DNA of 64,000 nt, taken from Devosia soli (GTDB taxonomy: Bacteria > Pseudomonadota > Alphaproteobacteria > Rhizobiales > Devosiaceae). The position numbers and the translations under genes are program-made. The notes beneath the pieces are model-generated. The model ran no database searches. It was not told the DNA's origin and saw only the letters and a list, made by a program, of their open reading frames with translations. The stretch covers positions 1 to 64,000 of the forward strand of contig NZ_LAJG01000024.1 in assembly GCF_000970455.1 (NCBI RefSeq). Direction: 5' to 3'. Below, piece by piece: positions 35,168 to 44,769 of the stretch (its first letter is position 1; the number at the start of each line of letters is the position of its first letter).

Positions 35168-37629
35168 TACTCGGCAACGCCCGCGAGCGCGCTATCGCGC
35201 GGCAGGTTGACGATGATGCGGCTGCCGCGTGGCTCGCGCTGTTCCGCCGAGATCGTGCCCCCATGGAGGTTGACGAAGGTGCGCACGATAGAAAGGCCAA
35301 GCCCGGCTCCACGTAGGCGGCCGCCGGAACTGGGCGTATCGAGGCGGGTCAGGATGGCCGAGCGCAATTCGTCGGTCAGGCCCGGGCCTTCGTCTTCGAT
35401 GATGAACAGCATGCGGTCGGCCCGATGCGAGACCGACAGCCTGATCTCGCCACCCGGCGGGGAGAAGCGTGCAGCGTTGGAGAGAAGGTTATAGAGCACC
35501 TGCACGATGCGCGTGCCGTCGGCGATGAATTCGGGCAGGTCCGGATCGATATCGACCGCGAGATTGATCGCGTCACCCGACACCTCGGGGAAGGTCGCCG
35601 AAAGACCGGCCCTGGCCTTGTCGATCAGCTGGCTGACATTGAGCAGTTCGGGATTGAGCTCGGCAATGCCGGCATCGACCGAGGCGAGATCGAGGATATT
35701 GTCGATCAGCACGCCCAGCGTGACGGAGGAGGCGCGGATATATTCGATATAGTCGCGCTGCCGCTCGTTGAGCGTATCGCCTTCGGTGCCCGCCAGCAGG
35801 TCGGCAAAGCCGATGATATTGGTCAGTGGGCTGCGCAGTTCATAGGAGACGTTTTCGACGAAGGCGTCCTTGAGCCGGTCGGCGGTGACGAGCGCATCGT
35901 TGCGTTCCTTGAGCACCTTGGAATAGCTCGCGCTCTCGGTGACATCGAGGAAGGTCATCATCGTCTGCCCGTCGGGCAGGCGGGTCGTTGCATAGTCGAG
36001 AAGCCGCCCATCGGCACGTTCGATGCGGCCCGACTGGTCGGTGCGCGTCGGGTTGAGATCGATGATGCTACGCTTGAGATCGCGCCAGATCTTGCCGCCA
36101 TCGCTGATTGCCTGGCTCGATGCTTCGGCGATCTGGTCGATATGCGGATTGGCGCCGAGCGTATTCATCGGCAGCTTCCAGAGGGCCGACAGCCGCGGAT
36201 TGGAGAGCGCAAGGCGGCCATTGGTGCCGAACACCGCCACCGCTTCGGAGAGCGCGTTGATCGTTTCGCGCTGCACATTGGTCATGGCCTTGTTGGCCGA
36301 TTCCAGTTCGAGCCGCTCGGTGAGGTCCTCAAACACATAGATCACTCCGCCCTGCGTTCCGGCGGGCGCGGTGATGACCTTGATTGTGCGCCCGTCCGGC
36401 AGATGCCAGGGCTCGGCCTCGAACGGGGCCTTTCGCGTGTAGCTCTCAAGGTGCTTGGAGCGCCAGGTGTGATAGTCCACCTGGTTGGGCAACATGCCTT
36501 CGGTGCGCAGCTTGTCGAGAATTGCGCGTTCGTCGAGCCCGGGCGTCAGGAATTTTGGATCAAGGTTCCAAAGCGCGGCATAGGCGGCATTGAACTGCAA
36601 AAGCTCGCGGCGCGCATTGAAGATGGCAATCGGGGTCGCCAGGGTATCGATGATACCCGAAATATGGGTCAAACTCGGCTCGGCGTTCTCGCTCGATGCC
36701 GTGTCGCTGGCGGCGAGCTTGCTGAGATAGCCCGCGCGCCCCGTGCTCACCGGCACTTCGATCATTTCGTATTCGCCCGCTTTGCCAAGCGCAAAGCGGT
36801 GGCTCGTCGGCTCGCCAGCATTGCGGCAATCTGCAAGATGAGCCTGCAACTGGCTCGGATCGAGGACTTCGGCCGGGGATTCGGGGTTAACCGGTTTGCC
36901 AAGCGTTTTGCACAGGTCGAGATAGGCGGCGTTGGCAAAGACCAGACGGTCAGAGGCATCACGGAGGAAAGCGGGTTTTCCCAAGGTTCGCAGGACGGCG
37001 ATAATGCTCGCCTTGTCGCTTGCATGCGCCACGGCGCCGCTCAGCACATCGGGCTGGGCATAGGCAGGGCGCAGGCGCAGCGCCGCCCCGCCACCGGCCA
37101 GCCAGCCGTTTGCCCGCACGAGGCGCCCGTCGAGCGCAGTAACGCTTGCCGAGAACGACCGCCCCTCGAGCCGCAGCTTTTCGACGAGCGTTGCCAGCCG
37201 GTCGGCTTCCCCGCCGCCAAGCCAGGTGTTGAAATTGAGGACGCTTTGCGGCTGGCGCCCGGCCGGCAACACTGCCGCGGCCTGGCCCAGAAAGCGCGGC
37301 GGCATATTGGGCTGTTCGGGCCAGACAATGGTCAGCTCGCGGCTGCCGCCGATGAGATTTTCGTAGTCGTCGACAAGCGCCCGGAGACCAGCCACCTGTT
37401 CATTGGCCTTGCGCTGGGCTTCGCGCCCTTCGCGCAAGAGCCGGCGGAGAAGCGTGACTGCGACAAGGGCGAAGCCACCCGCGCCGACGGCGACAGCCAA
37501 AGGCACGATGCCGCCAAGGCTCGCCATGGACGAGGTCTGCGCAAAGGCGGGGACTGCCATCATCAGTGTGAGCGGAGCCGCGGCCAAGCCTGCGAATCCC
37601 CAATGCTTCCGGAGCCGATCCGGCGCCAT
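35167..37629 (-). CDS. divL: DivL-like sensor with tyrosine in the H-box
   Basis: An 820-residue PAS-containing histidine-kinase homologue. One or two N-terminal membrane segments (about 11-30 and 40-62) are followed by several PAS regions (about 205-300, 325-440, 455-560). The dimerisation helix reads VSYELRSPL, with Tyr596 where a kinase would have its phospho-accepting histidine. The ATP-binding domain retains NLLSNAARFS (N box), EDEGPG (751) and GAGLGLSIV. DivL of Caulobacter has the same substitution and controls the CckA-CtrA phosphorelay by binding DivK. Assignment as DivL rests on this residue plus the architecture. It is the first gene of a divL-tsaE pair. Confidence 0.82.
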   Translation of the reverse strand: MAPDRLRKHWGFAGLAAAPLTLMMAVPAFAQTSSMASLGGIVPLAVAVGAGGFALVAVTLLRRLLREGREAQRKANEQVAGLRALVDDYENLIGGSRELTIVWPEQPNMPPRFLGQAAAVLPAGRQPQSVLNFNTWLGGGEADRLATLVEKLRLEGRSFSASVTALDGRLVRANGWLAGGGAALRLRPAYAQPDVLSGAVAHASDKASIIAVLRTLGKPAFLRDASDRLVFANAAYLDLCKTLGKPVNPESPAEVLDPSQLQAHLADCRNAGEPTSHRFALGKAGEYEMIEVPVSTGRAGYLSKLAASDTASSENAEPSLTHISGIIDTLATPIAIFNARRELLQFNAAYAALWNLDPKFLTPGLDERAILDKLRTEGMLPNQVDYHTWRSKHLESYTRKAPFEAEPWHLPDGRTIKVITAPAGTQGGVIYVFEDLTERLELESANKAMTNVQRETINALSEAVAVFGTNGRLALSNPRLSALWKLPMNTLGANPHIDQIAEASSQAISDGGKIWRDLKRSIIDLNPTRTDQSGRIERADGRLLDYATTRLPDGQTMMTFLDVTESASYSKVLKERNDALVTADRLKDAFVENVSYELRSPLTNIIGFADLLAGTEGDTLNERQRDYIEYIRASSVTLGVLIDNILDLASVDAGIAELNPELLNVSQLIDKARAGLSATFPEVSGDAINLAVDIDPDLPEFIADGTRIVQVLYNLLSNAARFSPPGGEIRLSVSHRADRMLFIIEDEGPGLTDELRSAILTRLDTPSSGGRLRGAGLGLSIVRTFVNLHGGTISAEQREPRGSRIIVNLPRDSALAGVAE

Positions 37630-37901
37630 AGATAGCCCTCGCTTCTCGATTTTCGTTGCAAGTCCGGCCTTGGCCGGTACGCGTGCACTGAAACAGGCGC
37701 CTAACGCGAAACCCCATGCGGGATTTCAGATGCCCCGAGACGGTAAGTGTCCCCCGACAACCGAATCGCCTCAACATACCGAGGCGGGGATGGCGGAAAA
37801 AGAGTCTTCATGGCTGTGCTTTGCGGGCAAACAGCGAAGGAACCGCTTGACCGAGAACGAACTAGAAACACCGCAGTGCACACGCGTGCGAGCGTTTTGC
37901 G

Positions 37902-37926
37902 TCCGGGCGGGGGTAGCCCGCCCGGA
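37902..37926 (-). terminator. Terminator-like hairpin after the chemoreceptor gene
   Basis: TCCGGGCGGG and CCCGCCCGGA form a perfect ten-base-pair stem with a five-base loop, starting ten bases past the stop of the minus-strand chemoreceptor gene. The tract after it on that strand is CGCAAAACG rather than a U-run. The remainder of the 300-base gap up to the divL start shows nothing else I can support. Confidence 0.55.
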
Positions 37927-37935
37927 GCTGAAGGA

Positions 37936-39963
37936 TCAGAATTCGGACCAGTCATCCTTGAGCGCGGCATTGCCGTGGCTCAAGTATGCTGCCGCAGCCT
38001 GGCGTGTCTTGGCCTGAACGGGCCTCGTCGCAGCCGTGCGCATGGGCGCAGCCGGTTTGCCGATCGATCCGCCCTCGAGGGTGAACACATCGACAATGCG
38101 ATCGAGTTCGGTTGCCTGCGTTTCGGTCTGCTCGATGGCGGCATTGACCTCCTCGACGAGGGCAGCATTGTGCTGGGTCATCTCGTCCATCTGGCGGACG
38201 GCGGTATTGACCTCGTCGATGGCCGACGCCTGTTCGCGGCTTGCCTTGGCGATGTCGTCGAGCAGCATGGTGTTGGAGCGCACCGCTTCCATCATCGCGG
38301 CAAGCTTGCTGGCCGCGTCGGCCACGAGGCGCGACCCGGTGCCCACTTCGACCGCACTTTGCTCGATCAGGGCCTTGACGTCTGCAGAGGCCGTTGCTGC
38401 CGATTGCGCCAGACGGCGCACTTCGACGGCGACCACGGCAAAGCCCTTGCCGGCTTCGCCGGCGCGCGCCGCTTCCACTGATGCATTGAGCGCAAGCAGA
38501 TTGGTCTGGAAGGCGATGTCGTCGATCATGCCGATGATGTTGGAAATCTTGGACGACGACTGGGTGATCCGCTCCATCGCGGCATTGGCCTCATCCATGA
38601 CGCCGGCGCCTTCTTCGGCCGAGCGCGAGACGAGACCCGCCTTCTGGCTTGCATCGAGCGCCTTCTTGGCGTTTTCGGTCACGGTCTGGGCCAGTTGCTC
38701 CATCGTTGCCGAGGTTTCCTCGATGGTTGCCGCCTGGCGCGTCGTGCGCTCGGAAAGGTCGTTCGCACCCGAAAGGATTTCGCCCGTCGCCGATTTCAGC
38801 GTCCCGGACGTGCCCCGCAATTGGCCGACGATATCGGTGAGCTTGTCAGCCACCGCATTGATGTCGGTCTTGAGCTTGCCGAAGGCGCCATGGTGGTCGC
38901 CGGTCATGCGACAGGTCAGATCGGTATTGGCAAGAGCGCTGAGCACCGTGGCGGTTTCGGTCACGCCCTTGTCGACACTTGCCACAAGCTCGTTGACCGA
39001 GGTGGCAAGGCCATTGAGTTCGGCATCGGGGAAAGTCGCCGGAACGCGCTTGGAAAAATCGCCTTCGATCGCCGAATCGACGACATCGCCGAACGCACTC
39101 TGGAGTTCGACCATCATGTCACGGCGTGCTTCCTGGTCGCTGATGATGCGGGCGGCTTCAGCTTCCGTCATCTGCGAGACTTTCAGGCCATTTTCCCGGA
39201 ACACTTCCACCGAACGCGCCATGGCGCCGATTTCGTCGGTCCGGTTGGTGCCGCCGACGACGATGTCGTAACGGCCATCGGCCAGGTCGACCATCTGGCG
39301 GTTGAGCAGGTTGATCGGCTTGGTGATGGATCGGCCGATTAGCCAGCCGACGAGGCTGAGAAGAACGATGACGGCGGCAGCGATCGAGGCGATGACCGTG
39401 GTATTGGACCAGAAGATGGCGTCGATGTCGGTCTGCAGCACGCCGGTGCCCACGGCCCAGCTCCAAGGCGCAAAATTCTGCACATAGGTGAGCTTGTCGA
39501 CTTCGGCATTTTCTCCGCGCGCAAAGCCGAAAGTCGTAAAGATCGAGCCCTGGAGACGCGCGCCGTCGGTATATTCCTCGATGAAACGCTTGCCGCGCGA
39601 ATCGGTCCGGTCGCGCATGTTGGTGTTGACGACGTCCGGATTGGTGTTGACCAGCATCACATAGTCATGGCTGACGATAAAGACGTAGTCGTCTCCGCCA
39701 TAGCGGATCGAGCCGATCACGCGCTTGGCTTCGGCCTGGGCAGCCTCAAGGCTCATCTCGCCGCTGACGACGCGTTTGTTGTAGTCATCGAGCACGCTGA
39801 CAGCCGACCCGACGACGCTTTCGATCTCCGCCTTTTTCAGGGCAATGAGATTGGCATGCATGTTTTGCAGCTGAAATGCCGCGAGCGCGATAAAGCCAAC
39901 CGCGAAAAGGACCAGCAGCATCGACATGCGTCGCGAGATGCTGCCGGTTATCAAATTGAGCAT
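37936..39963 (-). CDS. Methyl-accepting chemotaxis protein with single-Cache sensor
   Basis: A 675-residue transmembrane chemoreceptor. Two membrane segments (about 15-32 and 190-212) enclose a periplasmic single-Cache domain with [17 protein letters not shown] and [13 protein letters not shown] near its end. HAMP (about 212-265) leads to the long helical signalling domain, whose conserved hairpin tip reads [23 protein letters not shown] (in part). The last five residues, DWSEF, fit the xWxxF tether for CheR/CheB, indicating methylation-based adaptation. I prefer the ATG at 39963; a GTG four codons upstream is possible and neither has a strong ribosome-binding site. Confidence 0.88.
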   Translation of the reverse strand: MLNLITGSISRRMSMLLVLFAVGFIALAAFQLQNMHANLIALKKAEIESVVGSAVSVLDDYNKRVVSGEMSLEAAQAEAKRVIGSIRYGGDDYVFIVSHDYVMLVNTNPDVVNTNMRDRTDSRGKRFIEEYTDGARLQGSIFTTFGFARGENAEVDKLTYVQNFAPWSWAVGTGVLQTDIDAIFWSNTTVIASIAAAVIVLLSLVGWLIGRSITKPINLLNRQMVDLADGRYDIVVGGTNRTDEIGAMARSVEVFRENGLKVSQMTEAEAARIISDQEARRDMMVELQSAFGDVVDSAIEGDFSKRVPATFPDAELNGLATSVNELVASVDKGVTETATVLSALANTDLTCRMTGDHHGAFGKLKTDINAVADKLTDIVGQLRGTSGTLKSATGEILSGANDLSERTTRQAATIEETSATMEQLAQTVTENAKKALDASQKAGLVSRSAEEGAGVMDEANAAMERITQSSSKISNIIGMIDDIAFQTNLLALNASVEAARAGEAGKGFAVVAVEVRRLAQSAATASADVKALIEQSAVEVGTGSRLVADAASKLAAMMEAVRSNTMLLDDIAKASREQASAIDEVNTAVRQMDEMTQHNAALVEEVNAAIEQTETQATELDRIVDVFTLEGGSIGKPAAPMRTAATRPVQAKTRQAAAAYLSHGNAALKDDWSEF

Positions 39964-40151
39964 TTTAAAATCCACTATGATGCAAGAGCTTGGACGTGGC
40001 CTGACACGGCCAGACCAGGAAATGCCAGTGGACCGGTCGGATGACCGCTCATCTTGCTTCCTGCCCCCGCAGTTCGAACCCGGAGGCAGCTTGGCGGCAA
40101 CATAGTTAAAATAGATTCAAGAGCCTGCGCCTAAAACACTCACCGCAAACG

Positions 40152-40178
40152 AAAAAGCCCGGCTGGTGCCGGGCTTTT
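40152..40178 (-). terminator. Rho-independent terminator of ahcY
   Basis: On the minus strand the sequence reads AGCCCGGC-ACCA-GCCGGGCT followed by TTTTCG: an eight-base-pair GC stem, a tetraloop and a T-run, about 25 bases past the ahcY stop codon. Confidence 0.85.
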
Positions 40179-40198
40179 GGAAAGCAGCTGAGAAAAAC

Positions 40199-41599
40199 TC
40201 AGTAACGGTATTCGTTCGACTTGAACGGGCCGTTCTCGCTGACGCCGATATAGTCGGCCTGCGTCTTGGTCAGCTTCGTCAGCTTCGCGCCAAGCTTGGC
40301 AAGGTGCAGTTCGGCGACCTTCTCGTCGAGATGCTTGGGCAGGACATGCACCTTCTTTTCGAGCTTTTCGCCATTGGTCCAGAGTTCGATCTGGGCGAGC
40401 GTCTGGTTCGAGAAGGATGCCGACATGACAAAGCTCGGGTGACCCGTCGCATTGCCAAGGTTCACGAGGCGACCTTCGGAGAGAAGGATCAGGCGCTTGC
40501 CGTTTGGCTGTTCGATCAGGTCGACCTGCGGCTTGACGTTGGTCCACTTGAAGTTGCGCAGGCCCAGCACGTCGATCTCGTTGTCGAAGTGACCGATATT
40601 GCAGACGATGGCCATGTCCTTGAGGTTGCGCATGTCATCGACCATCAGCACGTCGCGGTTGCCGGTGGCAGTTACGACGATGTCGGCGCGGTGCGCGGCG
40701 TCCTCGAGGGTAACGACTTCAAAGCCCTCCATGGCGGCCTGTAGGGCGCAGATCGGGTCGACTTCGGTGACGAGCACGCGAGCGCCGGCGCCGCGCAGCG
40801 ATTCAGCCGAACCCTTGCCCACGTCGCCATAGCCGCAGACGATCGCGACCTTGCCCGCCAGCATAACGTCGGTGCCGCGGCGAATGGCGTCGACCAGGGA
40901 TTCGCGGGTGCCGTACTTGTTGTCGAACTTGGACTTGGTGACCGAGTCATTGACGTTGATGGCCGGGAACGGCAGCTCGCCCTTGGCATGGAGCTGGTAA
41001 AGTCGCATCACGCCCGTCGTCGTCTCTTCCGAAACGCCGCGGATGGCGTCGCGGATCTTGCTGAAGAAGCCCGGGCTCTTGGCCAGACGGCGCTTGATGG
41101 TGGCAAAGAAGATTTCCTCTTCCTCGTTGCCGGGCTTGTCCAGAATGGAGATGTCCTTTTCGGCCTTGGCGCCGGTCAGGATATACATGGTGGCATCGCC
41201 GCCATCGTCGAGGATCATGTTCGGGGTCGACCCCGGCCAGTCCATCATGCGGTCGGTAAAGTCCCAATATTCTTCGAGCGTCTCGCCCTTATGGGCAAAG
41301 ACCGGAATGCCGGCGGCGGCAATGGCGGCAGCGGCATGATCCTGGGTCGAAAAGATATTGCACGAGACCCAGCGCACTTCGGCGCCGAGCGCCACGAGCG
41401 TTTCGATGAGGACGGCGGTCTGCACCGTCATGTGCAGCGACCCGGCGATACGGGCACCGCGTAGCGGCTGGGCAGCGGCGTATTCCTCGCGGATCGCCAT
41501 CAGGCCGGGCATTTCGATCTCGGCGATCTGCAGTTCCTTGCGGCCGAAATCGGCCAGGGAAATGTCCTTGACCGCGTAATCGCTGGCTGGACTGGTCAT
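40199..41599 (-). CDS. ahcY: S-adenosylhomocysteine hydrolase (adenosylhomocysteinase)
   Basis: A 466-residue NAD-dependent cytosolic enzyme that splits S-adenosylhomocysteine into adenosine and homocysteine, relieving methyltransferase product inhibition. Landmarks are [17 protein letters not shown] (about 52-68), [16 protein letters not shown] (about 79-94), [20 protein letters not shown] and the NAD-binding CGYGDVGKG. The lysine and tyrosine near the C-terminus (KSNEYRY end) are conserved. Length is typical for the bacterial long form. A short hairpin (GGAAGG at 41611-41616 pairing with CCTTCC at 41630-41635) lies in its 5' leader just before the ribosome-binding site. Transcription ends at the terminator at 40152-40178. 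Confidence 0.95.
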   Translation of the reverse strand: MTSPASDYAVKDISLADFGRKELQIAEIEMPGLMAIREEYAAAQPLRGARIAGSLHMTVQTAVLIETLVALGAEVRWVSCNIFSTQDHAAAAIAAAGIPVFAHKGETLEEYWDFTDRMMDWPGSTPNMILDDGGDATMYILTGAKAEKDISILDKPGNEEEEIFFATIKRRLAKSPGFFSKIRDAIRGVSEETTTGVMRLYQLHAKGELPFPAINVNDSVTKSKFDNKYGTRESLVDAIRRGTDVMLAGKVAIVCGYGDVGKGSAESLRGAGARVLVTEVDPICALQAAMEGFEVVTLEDAAHRADIVVTATGNRDVLMVDDMRNLKDMAIVCNIGHFDNEIDVLGLRNFKWTNVKPQVDLIEQPNGKRLILLSEGRLVNLGNATGHPSFVMSASFSNQTLAQIELWTNGEKLEKKVHVLPKHLDEKVAELHLAKLGAKLTKLTKTQADYIGVSENGPFKSNEYRY

Positions 41600-41686
41600 G
41601 TTCGGTCTCCGGAAGGATATCTTCTGTCGCCTTCCTATAGCAGACCGCGCCGCTCGTTCAACCGGGGATATAAAGAAAGGTTTATA

Positions 41687-42199
41687 TCACCTTGTCGGCC
41701 GGTAGATGACGCGGCGCTTTCGGAAGGGCATCGAAAAGACCTTGAAGAGCGCGGAAAGACTGAGAAAGCCAAGCAGAAAGCCCGCTCCGGCATAAAGTAT
41801 GCCCTCGATCGTCACGGGAACGGCAGGCTTGTAATTTTCGAGCGTGCGGCGGCCGATATCGCTATCGAGATAGGCCGGCAGGTTCTTGAAGCGCTCCACC
41901 ATGTCCGCCCCGGAAATGCGCGTCAGCGTTTCGCTCAGTTCCTCGTAGCGCTGGAAAGTCCGCTGCATGCTCCGGCCGCGGTCGGAAAGGAACGTGTCGC
42001 TGGAAGCCTCGTAGCGATCGAGCGCACCGGCGCGGTCGAGCCCTGACTGGTCCGCGGCCCGGTCGAAGTCCTCGGTGATGACGCGCAATTCGTCTACCGC
42101 ACCGCCAAGGCGCTGGGTATATTGCTGCGCATATTCAGGAAACTGGCTCAGCATCACTGCCAAGCCCACACCGCCGACGCCGGCCAGCATGCGACGCAT
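41687..42199 (-). CDS. DUF2937 family membrane protein
   Basis: A 170-residue protein of the DUF2937 family. A hydrophobic N-terminal segment and QFPEYAQQYTQRLGGAVDEL (about 19-38) are the family signature; a helical middle part is followed by a membrane segment (about 134-155) and a basic C-terminus. It is probably anchored by both ends with the helical middle in the periplasm. No function is known. It lies between ahcY and the glycosyltransferase gene, 65 bases downstream of the latter on the same strand. Confidence 0.8.
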   Translation of the reverse strand: MRRMLAGVGGVGLAVMLSQFPEYAQQYTQRLGGAVDELRVITEDFDRAADQSGLDRAGALDRYEASSDTFLSDRGRSMQRTFQRYEELSETLTRISGADMVERFKNLPAYLDSDIGRRTLENYKPAVPVTIEGILYAGAGFLLGFLSLSALFKVFSMPFRKRRVIYRPTR

Positions 42200-42264
42200 G
42201 GTCTGCCTCTTGTTTGCCGCAACGTCATCAAGGTGCCACGTGCAGCCGTCCCCGGCAATGGCAC

Positions 42265-44082
42265 CTATTCGGCCGGGACGATCCGGCGCCTGTTGCGGCT
42301 GACCGGGCGGTGTGCCGTCTTGATCCAGTGAAACGGCCGCGTCGTCAGGTCATAAAGCGCCTGCAGCGTCGCGACGGCTATGGCCAGCCAATAAAACGGC
42401 AGCAGCACCTGGCCTACGAGAAGATGCAACTGCCCCGTGCGAGAGAGGCCCAAAAACTTTGCAATGAGCGCCACGCCATAGCCGAAGGCAAAGACGGTGA
42501 GGCAGGTGAACGACCAGAGATCGGCGTGAAGCGCAATCTGGCCCTGGGTCAGCAGGATCAGGAAGGTGAAGAAAAAGCCCGAATGGAGGAGCGGCGCCAG
42601 GATCATGCCGATAACGACGATCTCGAAGATCAGAAAGCGCCACCAGCCAAGGTCGTGAAAGAGCTGGCCGGGGTGACGATTGTGCACGAGAATGGTCTGC
42701 ATCCACCCCTTCATCCAGCGCCGGCGCTGCCCGAGCCAGACCTGAAAACGCTCTGGCGCATCTTCGTGGGTCACCATGCTCGATGTGCCGCAACCGAGGC
42801 CACGGCGGGCAAGCCGCACGCCGAGATCAGCATCCTCGGTGACGTTATAGGCGTCCCAGCCGCCGATGCCGCGAAGGCTCTCGAGGCGGAAATGGTTGGA
42901 GGTGCCGCCAAGGGGCACGAAGACGCCCCAACGCGCCAGGGCCGGCAGGAATACCGAAAAGAGCGCGGCATATTCGCCGGCGAAAAGGGCCGGCAGCATG
43001 CCCTTGTCGCCGTTGGCGATGACCAATCGCGCCTGGATGCAATGAAGATGTGGCGCCTTGCGGAAGTGGCTGACGAGATTGCGAAGCTGCTCGGGCTCTG
43101 GATGATCCTCCGCGTCGAAGACGACAACGAACTCGCCCCGGCAGAACGGCAGGGCAAAGTCGAGCGCCTTGGGCTTGGTCAGCGGCATCGCATGGGGCAC
43201 TTCGATCAGCGAAAAGCGGACATTGCCGAGATGCTGGCGAACCGCTTCGACCGTTCGCGGCGAGCGCTGTTCGACGACGAAGATGATGTCGAGCCGGTGC
43301 GCTGGATAGTCGAGCCGGCTCAAATTGGCGCAGAGCTGGTCGACCATTTCGGCTTCATCGCGCAGCGGCACGAGCACTGAATAGATCGGCAGGTCGAGAT
43401 CGTCGGCGCGCGGCTCGGGCGGCATTTCCCGCAGCGGCATCAACAGCGCCGCGAGCCGCACGAGCGCCGGCAGGAGCATGAACACCGCCCAGATCGGCAT
43501 CAGCCAGCCTGGCGAGAGATAGGGCATCACCAGAAGTGTCAGTACCAGGGCCAAGAGGCTCGCCGCGAAGATCATGCGCGGCCAGAAGGTCAGTTCAAGG
43601 CTTGCTGCCGCGCGCGGCCAATGCCGGGCGAGGGTCTGGCGCGCGGAATCGACGAGGTCGACGCTTGCGACATGAGCCAGATATTGCCGCATGGCCGCCG
43701 GCGGCACGATGCAGACCCGCTGCATCAGGCCCGGTTCGCGCTCGCGCAGCGCCTGAAGCTGCATCAGGCCTTTGAAGTCCGGCGCGGTATAGGCGATGTC
43801 GCGGTCGATGGTCTGGACGCGCACCATATGGATGTCGGCAAGCGCATCGAGCCGCAGCGGCGCGCTATCTTCGCTTGCTGCCGGGATGACGTCGAAAAAG
43901 GCAAAGCCGATATGGGCAGCGGCCCGCCGATAGGCCGTGTCGACCCCGATATGCAGTGAGAGCGCCAGATAGAGCAGCGGATCGACCTCGGTCAGCATCG
44001 CTTCTTCGAGATAGCGCTGCGCCTCGCCTGGATCGCCATCCGGACCGATGATTGCCGCCATGAGAGACAGTGTGCGTCGCAT
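42265..44082 (-). CDS. Membrane-embedded processive glycosyltransferase, GT2 family
   Basis: A 605-residue inner-membrane protein. A soluble N-terminal region (about 1-160) of unclear family precedes two membrane segments (about 168-215), a GT2 catalytic domain (about 230-460) and four more membrane segments. GT2 landmarks are DAED at 323-326, TEDAD near 415-419 and QRRRW at 452-456, the last marking processive polysaccharide synthases such as cellulose or hyaluronan synthase. The product could be a cell-surface or secreted polysaccharide. The N-terminal domain might be an MshEN-like cyclic-di-GMP binder as in NfrB/XagB-type enzymes; I cannot confirm that. A long unexplained leader lies upstream. 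Confidence 0.82.
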   Translation of the reverse strand: MRRTLSLMAAIIGPDGDPGEAQRYLEEAMLTEVDPLLYLALSLHIGVDTAYRRAAAHIGFAFFDVIPAASEDSAPLRLDALADIHMVRVQTIDRDIAYTAPDFKGLMQLQALREREPGLMQRVCIVPPAAMRQYLAHVASVDLVDSARQTLARHWPRAAASLELTFWPRMIFAASLLALVLTLLVMPYLSPGWLMPIWAVFMLLPALVRLAALLMPLREMPPEPRADDLDLPIYSVLVPLRDEAEMVDQLCANLSRLDYPAHRLDIIFVVEQRSPRTVEAVRQHLGNVRFSLIEVPHAMPLTKPKALDFALPFCRGEFVVVFDAEDHPEPEQLRNLVSHFRKAPHLHCIQARLVIANGDKGMLPALFAGEYAALFSVFLPALARWGVFVPLGGTSNHFRLESLRGIGGWDAYNVTEDADLGVRLARRGLGCGTSSMVTHEDAPERFQVWLGQRRRWMKGWMQTILVHNRHPGQLFHDLGWWRFLIFEIVVIGMILAPLLHSGFFFTFLILLTQGQIALHADLWSFTCLTVFAFGYGVALIAKFLGLSRTGQLHLLVGQVLLPFYWLAIAVATLQALYDLTTRPFHWIKTAHRPVSRNRRRIVPAE

Positions 44083-44738
44083 GGCGGTTCCGGCGGTTAC
44101 GATTGGGGGGATGCCCGGCCGTGCACAGGCAGAACCGGGATGAGCCGCTGGCTCATCCCAGAGGCCCGCCGCACATGTTCGGGCACAGACGCAAAACGGA
44201 TCAAAGCGAAGCGGGCAGTGGCCGTGCCCATTCCACCGCGCGCCGTTCGACGCCGTTCAAGTCCTGCCGGGTGTATCGGCGGGAAAGAGGAGATCGGCGC
44301 GGGAACGGCGCGGCCTCTGGCCAAAACCGTCCCCGCAAAGAAAAGGGCTGCAGACGCGGGTGCGCACCTCCGGCTCACGCGTCGATCTGGAAAAGCGGCA
44401 CAGCGCTTCCGATCGGCCCCAAGCGACGAGCCGGAGGGGTTAGCTCCATGCACGGGCCCGCTATAGTCTGTCTGCAGCAAGTTCCTCGGATCGGCCTTAT
44501 GGCCGGTTGAATTCTGTGGGCTCGTCGATGTCGAATGGCCAGGCGATGCGCCGAACGCTTGCACGATCCACACTTGCCCACCAGCCCCTCAGCCCTTGGC
44601 CCAAGTTTCTGGCACGCGAGGTGAAAAGCCGAAATCGGGAAATTTCCCAATAGCCTCGGCAGCAAAAAGCAGAAACTGGATGCGGCAGCCATACTCCGCA
44701 AAGCCCTGACAGCGCAGAAAATCTTTGCCGCGTGCGGA
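44083..44738. other. Non-coding stretch of about 650 bases upstream of the glycosyltransferase gene
   Basis: No frame here has convincing protein character: translations are rich in Arg/Pro/Gly and resemble antisense noise. It holds a perfect hairpin GGGATGAGCC-GCT-GGCTCATCCC (44137-44159) and several shorter GC-rich inverted repeats between 44250 and 44420. It is directly upstream of the minus-strand glycosyltransferase gene and downstream of hslO, so a long regulated leader or an unlisted small RNA are possible. I could not match it to RNase P RNA, tmRNA, 6S RNA or a riboswitch. Confidence 0.4.
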
Positions 44739-44764
44739 AGGCGCCGGTCCTTCGACCGGCGCCT
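44739..44764 (-). terminator. Terminator-like hairpin after hslO
   Basis: AGGCGCCGGTC and GACCGGCGCCT make a perfect 11-base-pair stem closed by a four-base loop (GAAG on the minus strand), five bases past the hslO stop codon. No U-run follows, so it may be an RNA 3'-end stabiliser as well as a terminator of the argD-argF-hslO operon. Confidence 0.6.
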
Positions 44765-44769
44765 CTGCC

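Noticed and set aside
35425..37635. A 736-codon plus-strand open frame opposite the divL-like gene
   Set aside because: It is the shadow of a gene with conserved kinase motifs and has no start signal of its own.
37630..37935. A small gene in the gap between the chemoreceptor and divL-like genes
   Set aside because: Frames of up to 89 codons exist but lack ribosome-binding sites and have arginine/proline-rich translations; only the hairpin is supportable.
40050..40110. A T-loop-like GTTCGAACC sequence suggesting a tRNA
   Set aside because: No cloverleaf arms or anticodon stem can be drawn around it. I found no tRNA gene anywhere in the window.
41600..41686. A possible SAH or SAM riboswitch in the ahcY leader
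   Set aside because: The leader is under 90 bases, has only one short hairpin and does not show the conserved core of any SAM or SAH class that I know.
44097..44573. A possible 158-residue protein upstream of the glycosyltransferase gene
   Set aside because: Its amino-acid composition is that of random GC-rich sequence, it has no ribosome-binding site, and overlapping frames of similar length exist on the other strand.
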